Source of the DNA: Polydactylus sextarius
Lineage: Eukaryota; Chordata; Actinopteri; Polynemidae
Direction: 5' to 3'
Assembly (NCBI GenBank): GCA_016801845.1
Contig: CM028918.1
Location: 20,510,001 to 20,574,000, forward strand
Length of the DNA: 64,000 bases
This document shows positions 33,697-47,491 of this stretch, piece by piece (position 1 is the stretch's first letter; each line of letters starts with the position of its first letter). A program made the position numbers and the translations under genes. The notes below the pieces were generated by a model. That model searched no databases, was not told the origin of the DNA, and was given only the letters and a program-made list of their open reading frames with translations.

Positions 33697-36600
33697 GGCT
33701 CTGCTCCCCCCCGTCCGACTGCGGTCCCTGACGGAGCGGCGGCGTCCCAGTCAGGTGATGACAGCAGATAATTCCTCAGCTCAGCTCCAACGAGCTGCAA
33801 CCAGCAGAAAAATGAGAAGTGAGGTGAGCGTGACGGACACACAGCTGAGGCTGCAGATGTGGAAAACCTCCCTCCCAGTTTGATTTGTGTTTCAGGTGGC
33901 GAGGTGCTCGATGGTCGGCGGCGTTAGTTACTCTGCAGCTGATGTGCAGATCATTGACACTCAATTATGTCCCTTTAAAGCTGCAGCGTCCCACAGCGGC
34001 AGAAAGTCAGAGCTCAGTTGGATGAAGTTATTCCCGTCGGTTGAGTCTGGAAACTGTCTCACCTGTGTCTCCTCGCAGTAGCGTCTCCTGAAGTGAGTCC
34101 TGAGGACAGAGAAGAGAGAGGGAGGCGGTGTGAGTGGAAACAGGGCGTGTGGGTTAACAGCCTCTAACTACCCCTCTGCTTGCCGTCTCCGTGGCAACCG
34201 TACATACAATTTCATCCCATTCTGCGCCCTGGAAAAGATGCACCAGGCATCCTTTCATTTCATGTGTTTCTCTGCAGTCTGACTGTGATGAACAGGAGCA
34301 GGAAGCAGGTTGAGGAATCAGGACCTGAAGGTCACGGCTGGTGGACGAACTGCAGAGCAGCAGCGCTCTTATCTGATGAGTTGATGGTGGCGAGCTGCGA
34401 CATTCTCACCAAACGCAGAAAGGTTTTTTCTTTGTGACTTCTGACGCAGGAAAGTGTTTCTTTGTGATTGTTTTGTTGGATGAAGCTGAGGAAGAGTTTT
34501 CGCCCTCATGATAAAATCAGCGACGGGACAATTTGTGCTTTTAAAACGGTGAACGTTGCTGGCGGGTCGTGGTTTTGGTGATAAAACCGCAGAGCGTCTC
34601 TTTGTGTGAATCAAGGTGTCGCCCGTCATGTGACTGTGTGAAGAATCGCCCACTGCAAAACGGTGATAAGCGTCCGCAGCCCACCCACCGCCCGCCCCCC
34701 CAGTCCCAAGCAGCCTGTTATTACCATAATCCTGCAGCCTGGTTTTATCAGCTCAGACCTGCACAGACTCGAGCTGCTTCAAAAAACTGAAAACCACAAA
34801 TACTTTCTTTTCTTTCCCTGGATTTTCACCAAGCAGCTCGTGTGTGTGGGAAAACACGCTTTACGGTGGTTAATGAACACTGCGCTGCTGGTACAAAAAC
34901 TCACAACAAATAGAAATACGAAGATGACGACGTTTCCCACCAGACGCAGTGACGTCATGTTGGCAGCGCAGCTGTAAGTTTACTGATCTGAGCTGAGCTT
35001 CACACTGCTACTGCTCCGTTTACACACTGATTTTTACTTCTTTCATTACATTTACATGTGAAAGCTGGATTATCTACAGATGAACAGCTTTAGCTCTGAT
35101 GAGCTCTCTGGAACCTCTTCATTCATTAATTCGTTTAAAGAGTCATTGGATTTCGTGATAATCATCCAGACCTCATAAAACACCTTGATAAAAACACACT
35201 CAAGTGAATTTCAAATAAAAAGGTAAAAACCACTTTGATTGATTCTATGGAGGCTGATTGTCAGCAATGAATGAAGATAAATGAATATAGATAATATTTA
35301 TATTTATTTAATATTTAGGTCGTATTCCGTATTTATTTTTTTAATGGATTTTTATAGATTTAACATTGTAAAATTATACATTTTCATTTTGTGCTATTTG
35401 TTATTTCTTCATCTTTAATAAATATTTAAAATGGAAATTCAAACATTATTTGTGTGAATCAGGCCCAGTCTTGAATTTTTGGTTTCATTTCATTTTGGTC
35501 TGCTTTTTGAAATAAAAATAAAATAAAATAAAATAAATTTACAACAAACAAACGAACAAACAAGAATAAAACATTGTTTCTCCTGAATGTCGTCTGAAAG
35601 TCTGATGTTGTTCTGCTTTGCTCTATTTTTCACGTCAGTTCCGTGAAGTCGATTGATTTATTCTTAGATACATTTTTTCCTTTTCTTTTTCTTTCTTTCT
35701 TTCTTTCTTTTTTTTTTTTTTTACACTAAAGAACAAATGTGTTTCAGCCGGAAACATATTTTTGAACCAATGACATTGTGACACGTTCAGCCTGCGATTA
35801 AACCAGAACAGGCTCTAAACCTGAACCAGGAGCTGAGGGTCTGAACTGAACCAGAACAGTTTGGTTAAAAAAAAAAAAACAAAACAAACAAACAAAAAGA
35901 AAAATAGTTCAGTTACTGATAAATCATCATGTGACACTGGTCAAAATGAAATCATTCTTTTTAAAATGTCCAACTCATCAGTTTATTTTAAAATAAAGCA
36001 GAGTCTTTACATTAGAAACATTGTGTGTTTGATTCAGATTTCATTTATCAGATGAGCGGCCTGGCTGCCGACCTCAGCAGCGGCGGTGGCATGCTCCGTT
36101 AACCGGTGTGTGTGTGAGTGTGTGTGTGTGTAAGACATGTGGCCTTGCGGCGGCCGTGTGTGTTAATATGCAGCTGCTAGCTCGCTCAGTGATGTGAAAC
36201 GAGGCGGCGGTCTATTAGAATCAGACTCTGGAGGGTTGAGTCGATGCCCGCGGCCTCGCAGCAAGACGGAGACCGACGTCCTGCAGCAGAGGACAAACTG
36301 AGCGTGTCACACATCTGCACACACCAGAGACTCACACCGTCCAGCTCGCTGTTTCAGCACCTTGCTACTGAGGATGCTGGGATGTGTTTTTTCCTTCATA
36401 GACAAAAGAAGAAAGAAATAAAAACAAAGATGGCGGCCTGGAGAATGGCTCAGGCCTTTTTCAGATTTGCTAAAAATTTAGTTCAGTCATCAGTCACTTT
36501 TTTCTTTTCTGTTTCTATTTTTGCAAAAATAATTTAAATAAACAAACAATTTAAAAATGTTCTTGTATGATTATTTAAAATGGAAACTGTTTAAATTAAC

Positions 36601-36989
36601 AGTATGTGAATAATTTTGATCCAATGCATTTGATCACATTAATGTGTTTTAATGCTGTGACACTGGGTTGTTGGTTTTGTAAGTGACAGTGAATGTTACA
36701 TTTTGTTCTGTTTCATGTCTTTTAATTATTTATCACAAAGATGTTTTTTTTTTTTTTTTTTTTTGTAAATGATTTATTTTGTTCTTTTTACTTAGCTTTA
36801 ATTTTAAAGGATTTTTTGAAATAGGGGTTAAAAGAGGCCTTTTTTAAACGAGGTTCTGTGTTTGTAGATTATTTCAGCCTAATTTAATCTGATGTGGCGG
36901 AAAATTAGCTTCACATTAAACGCACAGTTTGACCTCTGACCCCACAGTCACAGTGTGATAATGGTTTGGAGCTAAATCAAACCATCTGG

Positions 36990-37005
36990 CAGAAACACAC
37001 ACACA

Positions 37006-37042
<37 letters not shown>

Positions 37043-37115
37043 CGAGGCTCCATTAACCATCAATCAGCAAAGAGACAGGAATATAAATGAACTGCTTTAT
37101 CTCAGCTGAACACAC

Positions 37116-37169
<54 letters not shown>
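36990..37169. repeat. Two (CA)n microsatellites
   Basis: CA runs at about 36996-37040 and 37112-37168, separated by unique sequence. Confidence 0.9.
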
Positions 37170-38145
37170 CTTTTAGATTTTTCAATAGATTACAGAATGC
37201 AAATTTATAGCAAAAAGTTGTTTTTTATTTAAGTGGCACAAATTCTTATCATTGTCATTATATGTTTATGGAACATGAATAAATTTTTTAAATTTTAAAC
37301 AACAACAAAATATCAACAACAAAATATTCCAAATCCCATTTAAACATGGGGAAAATTAGGGGAAAATTAGAAATAATAAAAAAATAATTTCCCTTTTTTT
37401 TTTTTTTTTTTTTATAATTTGTCAGCACAATTCACAGAGTGAAATGTAAATTAACTTCATTAAAAAGACTTTGTTTGAAAAAAATATGAATATGAGAAAA
37501 AAAATGATTTATTGAGTTCATTATATATGAAATGAATTTTCTGCTGGTGTTAGTCTCTATAATTTTCTCTACATTATTTTATTAATAATTAAATACAACA
37601 TTATGATAGATGTTTCTGTATAATTTAGATTTTTAAAATGTCTTTTTTTTCCTATATCAAATGATGTGACTGGCTCCATTGAACTACAGTATATTACAGA
37701 TGTTATGACTTTATTTCATACTTTAGTCTGTTTAGTTATTGCATAATTTAATTTTTAATTTGCCATTATTTGTGAAAAAATAAAATGCTTAGTGTCATCA
37801 TGCTACGTTCAAATGCAGCTAACAAATCCACAAAGACTACAGTGACAGTAACAGTCTAACAAGATATCCCAAGATTCATTGCAGCGCAGGTGATGTTTGC
37901 GATGTGAAAGCGCAGTTCATTTACTCAGCTGATGTGATTACATGAGATTCATGATTCTACACATAATGATTGTCGCGTGAATTTTTGAGATTGCCAACTA
38001 CTTTGAAAAATCCCATCAGGAAAACAGTCTGCAGCCACAACACACACATCTGGGACATCTGGGTTAACAGACACAAGGGTTAAAACCAGAAAGTAAAAAC
38101 TCACCAGCAGAGATGAGGAGCGTTCATCATACTGCAGTTTACTGA

Positions 38146-38232
38146 GGACACACACACACACATACATTCTCACTCACACACACAAAAACACATGTACACA
38201 CACACACAAACGCACACACACACACACACAGG
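38146..38232. repeat. (CA)n microsatellite cluster
   Basis: Interrupted CA repeats over about 85 bp. Confidence 0.85.
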
Positions 38233-40821
38233 TTCACGTAGCGAGGTTGGTCAGGTGTGTGAGTGTTTAAATCCAGTTCAGCACATTCCTGCTGTTCATA
38301 CTCAAACACACTGACTCTGCAGGACGACGCTGTCCACCACGTGACCTCGACCTCCTCCTGCAGACGGGTTACGTCCAGACCAACACGCAAGCTACACGGT
38401 AGAAATGGACACAACTGAGGAGACAGATGCCACGCACACTTAATTATATCAAATATTAACATGATGTGGAGAAGTCACACGTTGCACTTTTTATTTTCAT
38501 TCACGATTTAATGATGGTATTTCTTCAGAGGATTAGATGGATGGCGCTGAGATGAAGTCACAGACAAAACAACAGATCAGTGATCAGCTCCTCCTCTCTT
38601 AGTGGGTTCAGTGGGTTTTTTTTTTCCCTCAGTAACAGAACAAAGACCCTCACAGAGGAAACAGCAGGAAACAGGCCGCGACACGTTCAGCTGTCAAACC
38701 TGCAGCGGCGGCGTCTGTGAGGTCCACGACTCTGCTCTTAACTGTTCACACACACGCTGACTAGTCTTCACAATTACTGGTGTTCATGCTGATGGTCGGC
38801 AACTCTGAACACTTCTCACCCTCAACCATCTTAGCTGTGAAGCAGAAGGTGCAGGGACTGGCCATGTATTTTTCAGACGTAACAACAGAAGTTGAGGAGG
38901 GAGAAGACGTTTGTCGGCGTGTTGCACGACACAAGAGACACATATTATAACAGTACAGCCAGCGAGCGAAGCAGATGGCAAACATTTTGGTGAGAAACAA
39001 TTGTGTTACATACTGCAATCTTTATTACCACTGTGTGCCACGGGAGTTTTTAAACTTAAAGCTAATATTTATTCGCTCTTGTTGGAGCCAGACTGTGAAT
39101 AAAGATGGCCGACGCTTCCACTTCCTCCCACTGTATGGACAGAGTTTGCCATTTTGTGTATTCAGAGCCAGAGACTGTGTAGTTGAGATCAGGGAGTGGA
39201 GACTCAGTATCAAAGTCCCGCCCCATGACCAATGAGGAGTCAGTCTAACCTAACATGACAGCAACATTTATCAGACATGGACTCTACTATTGTAACTATT
39301 GTTTTAGTTTTGATCACGTCTCATCTGCTCAAATGAGAGCAGACCTACACTAGACACTAGATGGCGCCACAACTAAGCTTGGCTAACTACACTACATTCA
39401 GTTATTACAGTAAAATATCTAGATATTCCAAAGTGTTGAATACTTTTCCATTTATTGGATTTTAAAAAGATGTACACAAATATTCAACAAATAAATAACC
39501 AAATACTTTAACATGTAAAAAAAAAAAAAAAATAAATGAAAAAATACTCAAAAAGTTTCATTCAATGAAGCGAGACAACGTCATCTTTCTAGTCACAAAA
39601 TCAAAACAAAGACAATAAATACAATAAATGACACGTTATAGCTGCAAACTGCGCCTGTAAGAACAACTACAACTGAAAACTAATGAATCTGTACATAGAC
39701 ACATATTTACAATGCAACACTGGAACTGCTGAAAGTACAAAGAGTCCAGGCATCAGACGGAAAAAACAGAGTCCGACATACGTCCGGTTTCAACTCCTCA
39801 ATCTTCAGAAATGAAATATGAAATAAAAACAGTTTTAGAAATGAAAAATCCAGCAAACAGTGGTTGTTAGAGAAGAGATCCGGTTTCTGAGATCACTGAC
39901 GAGGATTCGTGTCCATTTTTCGTCCAGAAACTAAAACCTACTGATTTCAAAATTCTTGGATCCTGATGGATCATGAAATAATCCACCGCTGTTTCAACAT
40001 GTTCTGGAAAACTTTCATTCATTTTCAGAATAAGGTCCAGATGTTTTGATGGAAAACTGACAGTTGTTGTTTTGTTTGTGTGTCGGTCCTGATTTCTTTC
40101 ACTTTGTGTGACGCTGGTGTTGATGCAGCTGCTTCTACTGTCGACTCATCAACTTGTTTCAGATCAAGTTGTTCTCATCTTGTAAAAAAAAAAAAGGCAC
40201 AATTTTTGAATAATTTTGACTGACTTAAAATAAAGATGTAATGATATTAAATATTTATTAAATATTAAATATTAATTACATTTTGCCTCCCATTTATTCT
40301 TAAGCGTAGTTTAGAATAAATGGTTGTTGTCCTAATACTCTTTTAGGCCACTAGAGGGAACTACCTCATTAGTACACAAAATTAAAATGTTTCCTTCAAG
40401 GTCATTTTTAATTCTTCCACTTATTGTGTGTTAGTGAGTATTGTAACGTCACGTCATGTATTTTAAATGGTGAAGTTTTGATTTCTATGACACTTATTTT
40501 CAGTGTTTTCCTTATTGTTTTACCAATTAGAAAGTGATAATGAAAAAGGGTGGAGCACATATCTGTTAGTAATGTGATGCAGCTGGATTGTTCTCCAATC
40601 AGGCAGCACGTAGGATTCTCCAACAGTTTTTAAATCCCAGGTTTGGTTCCACCAGCAGGAATGAATCCAACATGTTCGCGTCTGTATGACGCTTCAGTGC
40701 GATGGGATGTCACGTGACCCCTGATCTGAGCAGGTCTTGGTGTCAACATCCGGACTTTAACTGTCCTTGGTTGAAGTGGTTTGGATGAGTCCAGCCTATG
40801 AGTCTACTGGAAGTGTTAGCT

Positions 40822-41386
40822 TCAGCCCTGTAGCGTGGGGACTGCTGCCTTCTGAACCCCCAACATGGCGTCGTAGAAACAGTCTTCATTGATAATGGAG
40901 GTCATGCTCTGAACACTGAAGTCTCTCTCCATCAGGCTGCCGACATCCAGCACTTCACCTCCTGGGCTCTGCTGGAGGCCGGAGCGCCGCTTCTGCTCTG
41001 CCGTCCGCCACTCATCACCTCGAGACTCCGCCCCTCGCCCTGCCTCCTCCAGCTCACCCCCGGTGAAATTAAGCCTCTGTAGCTGGGCCTCCAGCTCGCT
41101 GGTCAGGGAGCAGAGCCTGGTCCTTGCTCTGGGGTCAAATGTTGCATGGCACGGCTCTGAGCAGGTTTCTCCCAGTGGGAAGATGCCGTCAGGTCCACAG
41201 CTCTCCTCCGGCCGATGATGATGAGTCGTCCTCTGGGCGTCGGTGCGACTCCTCTGCTGCCTCCTCCTCCAGGAGCTGCTCCGTTTGGCCGTTGACAGCC
41301 TGCTCCTCCTCAGAGAGCCACTGGGCGCTCTGTCCCGGAGGAGAGAGCGTAGAGCTCGCAGCACGCTGGTCTTGGTCTCTAGACCG
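40822..41386 (-). CDS. tiam2: tiam2 last coding exon (C-terminal tail)
   Basis: Starts in phase 2 after a cgttgcag acceptor. KTSVLRALRSLLRDR completes the final PH helix. A basic Ser/Arg linker follows, then RARTRLCSLTSELEAQLQRLNF, and near the end LMERDFSVQSMTSIINEDCFYDAMLG, which resembles the conserved extreme C-terminus of TIAM2. Stop at 40822-40824. Confidence 0.92.
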
Positions 41387-43703
41387 CTGCAACGAGAAGA
41401 CAGGTTTCATCACTCTGACAATACACTGCTCCTCTTCTCTCTGTCCCTCACTCCTCACGTCTCTTTCTCTCCCTCACACTTCATGTCCTGATATTTATAT
41501 TTAAATATTACATATTTTTAACATCATCTGCTCTCTCTCGCAGTTGTGTCTCCCCCTACCCCTTTCTCTTTTACAGGAAGTTTTGACTCCAGAGCTGTTG
41601 GACTCCAATTCTTTGACGACATCATCACTTTCATCTTCATCACTATTATTATTGTAATATTAATTGTAATGATAATTTTACTTTAACAACTACTTGTAAC
41701 CATCTACTCTCTACTGTCTCTTTCTGGTCACCCACTTTTCTTCCTCCCCCCTCCCCCCGTCCTCACTCTTTTTCCTCTGTCTCTTCTCTTTTTTCCCTGT
41801 TTTCATTTCACTCCAACCGTCGAGGCAGATGACCGTCCACTCTGAGTCTGGTTCTGCTGGAGGTTTCTTCCTGTTAAAAGGTTGGGTTTCTCTATGTAAA
41901 GTGCCTTGAGATAAATGTTTTTATGACCTGGCGCTGAAGAATTGAATCAGTTGGCTTAAGAATGTGCATCAGTTTCTGACAGAAAGAACGCAAAATCCAG
42001 AGACCAAACAAACGGCGCTCAGAGAAACTAGATCCACAAACAAATCTGAATAATTTACCCATTAGACAAAATGTTGCTGAAAAAAATTCGCAAACATTTA
42101 ACAGATTAAAAAAAAGAGAACTTCCACCTTTCAGGCTTCTGTGGTTAGCAAACATTCATATAACATCAGGGACATAACATTAACGAAGCAGGATAAAATA
42201 AAAATCAAGTTCCAAGTTCTGTTTTTCCTTTTCTTTCCTTTTTACATAAGTAAGTCAAACCCGAGCACTTAACTTTACAGTTACAGCAGATGGATTTTTT
42301 TTCTGTGAAAACAGATATTTAAAAAAAAGAGTGTTAAAAAAATCTCTCTCTAATCCTAAAAAAAAAACAGCCGCTCTGTCAGCAGCGCTACTGTGGTTTA
42401 AAACAGCAGAGTGACGTAGAAACACTGTCTGCATGAGAAAACTGAAATGTCTCTGTGTGTGTTTATGTGTTTTCCTACATTGTGGGGACTTAAACCTGGT
42501 GTCTCCCTTATGAGGACCAAAAGCAGGTCCCATAATGTTAAAAAAATAAGGTGAAGACATGACTTAAGGTTTGGTTAAGGTTAGGTTTAGATAAAGGTTA
42601 GACAAGTGGTACCATCAAAGTCTCCAGAAAATGAATGCAGGTCAATGAAATGTCCTCTGAAGTTATGGAAACCAGACTGTGTGAGTGTGTGTGTATATGA
42701 GACGTGGTGCATGTTGTCATCATGACGACAGCAGTGGCAGTGTGTGGACCTGGATGTTCGTACCTGCTGCAGAGCTGGAACACTGTCTCTGGTCGTCCCT
42801 CGACCTCTGACCTGCTGTGAACTAGCTCCCACACACATGGGTTCTCTGAGCCTGAGGACACAACACAGTCGCATCAGGTTGTTGTGCAGCTGCACGCACA
42901 CAAAGATGGATAACACTGTTTATATCACTGACCTGTGATGTTGGCTGGTCGGACCTGGACTGCTGAAACTGGGATTAACCAGCGGAACCTGAAGGGGTCC
43001 AGGTCAGTTGAGCGGGAGCCAGTCTGCTCCAGCAGAAAAAAAACTAAGTTAGACTTTGACACAAGTCTTTGAACACAACAAAACAAAACAAACTAAGATG
43101 AGGCTGATGTTAAACCTCTGACTCACCGTCCTCTTTTTCAGTTTGCTGTTCTCACGGTAAACTAGGATCACAGCTCGTTTGAACACTGAGGACGAAACAC
43201 AGTGTTACTGTCCGTCCATGTGTCATACCCACCCTCATCATCATCATCAGACCACACACCCCAATCACAGAGCCACCACACTGGATGTCGGTACTCACCA
43301 AACAGAGTAAGCTCTGGTTCTTTCCTCAGGCGTCCCAGAGAGGGCAGAGGGTTCAACCACACCACAGACGAGTGGGCGAGAAACTCCCCCATCGACACGT
43401 CCGTCACCTGCGGGGTAGAGTCATCACTGTTATTCAGTGCTGGAAGAGCAGCCGGGGACCAGAGGAACCACAGAACCTTGCTGATGTCTACAGATGTCAC
43501 ATGGCGTCTCACCTGTCGGTCAGGGCCACTCTGCTCCGCTGCCAGCTGGTCGAACACGCTGCCATAATCTTCATAGATCTTCTGCATCTCATTGATGTGA
43601 CTTGCCACCTTCTCCATTGCCCTGAGAGCATCTGTGAGGATGAGGCAGTGGGTGAGAATGTTTGCTGATGCTGCCCCCTGCAGGCAGCTGTGGTCACTTC
43701 AGG

Positions 43704-43744
<41 letters not shown>

Positions 43745-43775
43745 TGTCTGCGTGTGTGTGTGTGTCTTACCTGTC

Positions 43776-43822
<47 letters not shown>

Positions 43823-46800
43823 CTGCCAGGTGTGTGTGTGTTACCTGTCCGGTGTGTGTGTGTTTGTGTATTACCTGTCAAGTGTGTGTGTGTGTGTGTG
43901 TTTGTGTGTGTGCTACCTGCAGGTGTGAGTGTTACCTGTCAGGTGTACGTGTGTGTGTGTGTGTGTGTGTTACCTGTCAAGTGTGTGTGTGTGTGTTACA
44001 TGTCAGGTGTGTCTGTGCGTGTGTGTTATCTGTCACGTGTGTGTGTGTTACCTATCAGGTGTGTTTGTGCGTGTGTGTGTTATCTGTCACGTGTGTGTGT
44101 GTTACCTGTCAGGTGTGTGTGTGTGTGTGTTACCTGTCAGGTGTGTCTGTGTGTGTGTGTGTGTGTGTGTTATTGGTCACGTGTGTGTGTGTTACCTGTC
44201 AGGTGTGTGTGTGTGTGTGTGTGTTACCTGTCAGGTGTGTGTGTGTGTGTGTGTGTGTGTGTTGTTATCGGTCACATGTGTGTGTTACCTGTCAGGTGTG
44301 TGTGCTCGGGGCTCTCTGGGTCGGTCAGAGAGACGAGCTCTCTCAGCAGCAGTGGATACTTCAGGACTCTCTGCACAGGTTTTATCAGGTACGACTCCAG
44401 TGACGACGAGTGCTGATTGGTCGGGTTCCTCGCCTCCAGGAAGTGTTTAAAGGCAGCGTCTGTCTTCGCTGCAACACAACACATCATTTTTTACATGACC
44501 AGATCATACACAGAGCCCAATGAAGTGAATGAAAACCTTCATATGACACTGTCAGATTTTAACTGGATGCCAGTGACCGCATGGGGGCCTCACCTCTCTC
44601 TAGAACCTTCTGGACTTTGATGTGATTGGCACAGAAGCCGCTGTAGAGTTTGAAGTGGTCGGCGTAGTAAAGAAATGATCCTCCAAGTGAGAAAAGCAAT
44701 CTCTGCAGGACAGAAAAAATGGGAAAATAAAAAATAAAGAAATAAAAAAAAATCTGGAAGTCGATGGTGGAAACCGAGACTAAATCGTCACCTTGAACTG
44801 CTCCGGTGTGTCCAGACTGCTGATGTTGGGACAGGAGGCGATTCTCTCCTCCAGGGTCTGAAGGAAAACCCTCTGGAAGTCCAGCATCTCTGGCAGACTG
44901 CCGAACAGCGCCTCCATCTGGCAGAGAGGCAGAGAGAGGAAGTCAAGCCAACGACCTGGCGTCGTCTGACAACACGTATAAACAGGATCTGGTTGAGTTT
45001 TTTTACCTCCTCCTTACTGAGGAACGTCTCCTTCTGCAGCGGAGTCAGGTAGATGTCGAACAGACACACCAGGTCCTGATGCACACAGTAAGTATAAAAA
45101 AAATAAAATCACCAAAATATAAAAACACAAAAAGATTTTTAAAAAAATGTAAGCACTGTAGTAGTACAGTGGTAATACTGCAGCAGCACTGCAGTACCAA
45201 CCTTGACGTAAGACTTCTCAGTGTCGACCAGCTCCTCGATGACTTTACGCAGGCGTTGACACACACTCAGGTGGGCGGGGCTCGCAGGCTGCAGGCCAGC
45301 CTCTCTGCTGTATGGGTTCCTGGGAGCACCTGCGTCCGCCGCTCTGCCTTCTGGGAAAGTTTGGTACAGAGAGTACACCCGCTCCATGTTCTGCAAAATG
45401 AAAACACAACTCATTAATGTTTCGATTTAAACAGTGGAAAAGGTAAGAGGTCACAGAACAACTGTCAACAGTAACCTGCTAAAATACCACGAGATAAAAT
45501 GCTCCATGTTACGTTCAGCTCAGGTCAGATGTTTATTGTCTCACAGTGATGAAACATCAGACGATAAACACACAACGAGACAAGTGAAGACATGTGGCAC
45601 AAACCAAACACTACTCTGGCCCTGCAGCGCTGAGCAACACTTCGCTGATGTTACACTCGCAATGGATGAAATGAAACAAGCCTCGGGGTCGAGTGGTGCC
45701 TGACCTGACATCAGGTTTCCATCAACCTCCTTTAACCTTTAGCTTCTGTGTTTTGGCAAACACAGGACACCTCATTCCACCCCCCCACCCATCCAGACAT
45801 GCCGGCAGAGTTTCAATTTAATGCCCAGATGGCGTCAGCGTTGCCAGGAGACGAAGGACCCAGATCTGATCAGACACCAACGTAAGACGTCTGTTTACCA
45901 GCAACATGAGGCCGTCGGCGGGCGCCGGCGGGGGGTTCAAGCAGCACGCCGCCTCATCCAGCAGCCCCACCAGCCTCTCTGCCAGGCTCACACTGGGGAG
46001 AGCCTCCCCTGTCTCCTCCTCCTCCTCCTCCTCCTCCTCCAGTGTGCCCCAGTCCTCCTCCAGCGGCAGCACCCAGCACAAAGCCCCCATGGCAAGCAAG
46101 CGGGACTGCAACGACTCAGCTGGGGTCAGAGGTCGTCTCCTGGAGCTGCCGCTCAGGAACAACATCTACGAGTCATCTGCAAGTCGACGCCATTAATACC
46201 CTCACACTTTTCAACTTCACACACTGACACTCCTGAAGGTGTAATCCTGGATTATCCATCATGTGACGCAGAGGGTCTGAGAGGATTGTGGGAAAGGATT
46301 TTACTGCAGGAAGATACAGTGCAGCTCAACAAAGGCTCTGACAGGCCAGAATTCAGTCTGGTCTAATTCATTTCCTCTTTTGTGATTTAAGAATGTGACA
46401 AAGTTTCCGGTGGAAAAAATGTACCATCAGTTTTCTTCATTTGTAGTCCATTATTCCGCAATTTGCTATTTGTTTTCACAAAGGAAATAATAAAAATAAC
46501 AGTTTTTTTTACTGTCAATCTGAGGGATTCCATAGTTTACATACCTGGAATCCTGGAGAATAAATACAAGGTGAATAAAGTGGTTTCCTCAGATTGAATC
46601 TTACCTGCTGCATTGACTCAGCGTCCTCAGACGACCGCGTTGAAACGTCACTATCAAACACTGGAGGCAGGACGGTACTGGGAGACGAGACGTCTGTGAA
46701 AGCAACAAGCTGATGGTCAGAACATGAAGACAGAGACCCTGACCTCTGACCCTTGATCTAAACTTAAGGCACCTGAGGTCCAGGTCTGGAGGTGTGGGGG

Positions 46801-47444
46801 GGTGGGGAGCTCTGTTGGGTCACCGGGTTCAGGCCAGACAGCGGCAGGCTCCTCGTCATGGGTGGGGTCTCTCCTCAACAGCAGCCGGAGCTTCAAGTGA
46901 CTGAAGAGGCTCTGCATCAGGTCTAGGTCCAGTCCAGACAGGGCGGCTCCATTCACAGTCAGGACCTCATCCCCGGCCCTAAGGCCTGATGGGAAACAGA
47001 AACAAACGGGAGGTCAGTGGAGCCTGTGAGCGACTGGGACAGCATTTGAGATTAAGAAAGCTGGCGTACCTTCTCTGGCTGACAGTCCCAGTGGATCCAC
47101 CTCGCTGACATAGACATGACTACGCCCAGCTCCGTCCACATGACCAGTTACCGCGAAACCTGCAGGAAATAGGATGGGTTTTTTAATTAAGAAATTATTG
47201 ACGAAAACGTCACACAACATGAAGACGTGAGTTTTTTTCGCACCAAAGTCTTTGGCAGCGTCGGGCCGACATATGTGCAGAGAGAAAACACCGAGGGCGG
47301 ATGGTGGCGGCTCGTCACACACCTGGATGACAGGGATGAAGAAGAGGAGACAAATCTTCATCATTTCATCACTGATACATGATTTAAATGTTACACACAC
47401 ACACACACAGCAGCACAGCACGTGAGTGTCACTCAGAAGCTTAC

Positions 47445-47491
<47 letters not shown>

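Larger units (their letters stand above)
33780..40821. other. Intergenic region between the claudin gene and the tiam2 3' end
   Basis: No exon recognised on either strand. It contains CA microsatellites (36990-37040, 37110-37169, 38150-38230), a TG run (36107-36132), CTTT/T tracts (35686-35722), and poly-T at 36746-36764 and 37395-37413. A dispersed fish-type repeat lies at about 39060-39240. A human TFB1M counterpart is expected near here from synteny but is not visible. Confidence 0.5.

Noticed and set aside
33220..33771. Plus-strand open frames of 150-180 codons
   Set aside because: They lie antisense to the claudin gene. The minus frame has four membrane segments and the claudin signature, while these have no recognisable domain.
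43634..44450. Long plus-strand open frames rich in Cys/Val/Thr
   Set aside because: They are translations of the TG/acctgtcagg minisatellite; open in all three frames by repeat structure, antisense to tiam2.
45821..46366. Plus-strand 181-codon frame
   Set aside because: Antisense to the tiam2 linker exon and driven by the CTC repeat and GC-rich sequence; no homology recognised.
47014..47421. Single 135-codon minus-strand gene
   Set aside because: It is the tiam2 PDZ exon read through into flanking introns; splice sites at 47322 and 47244 explain it better.
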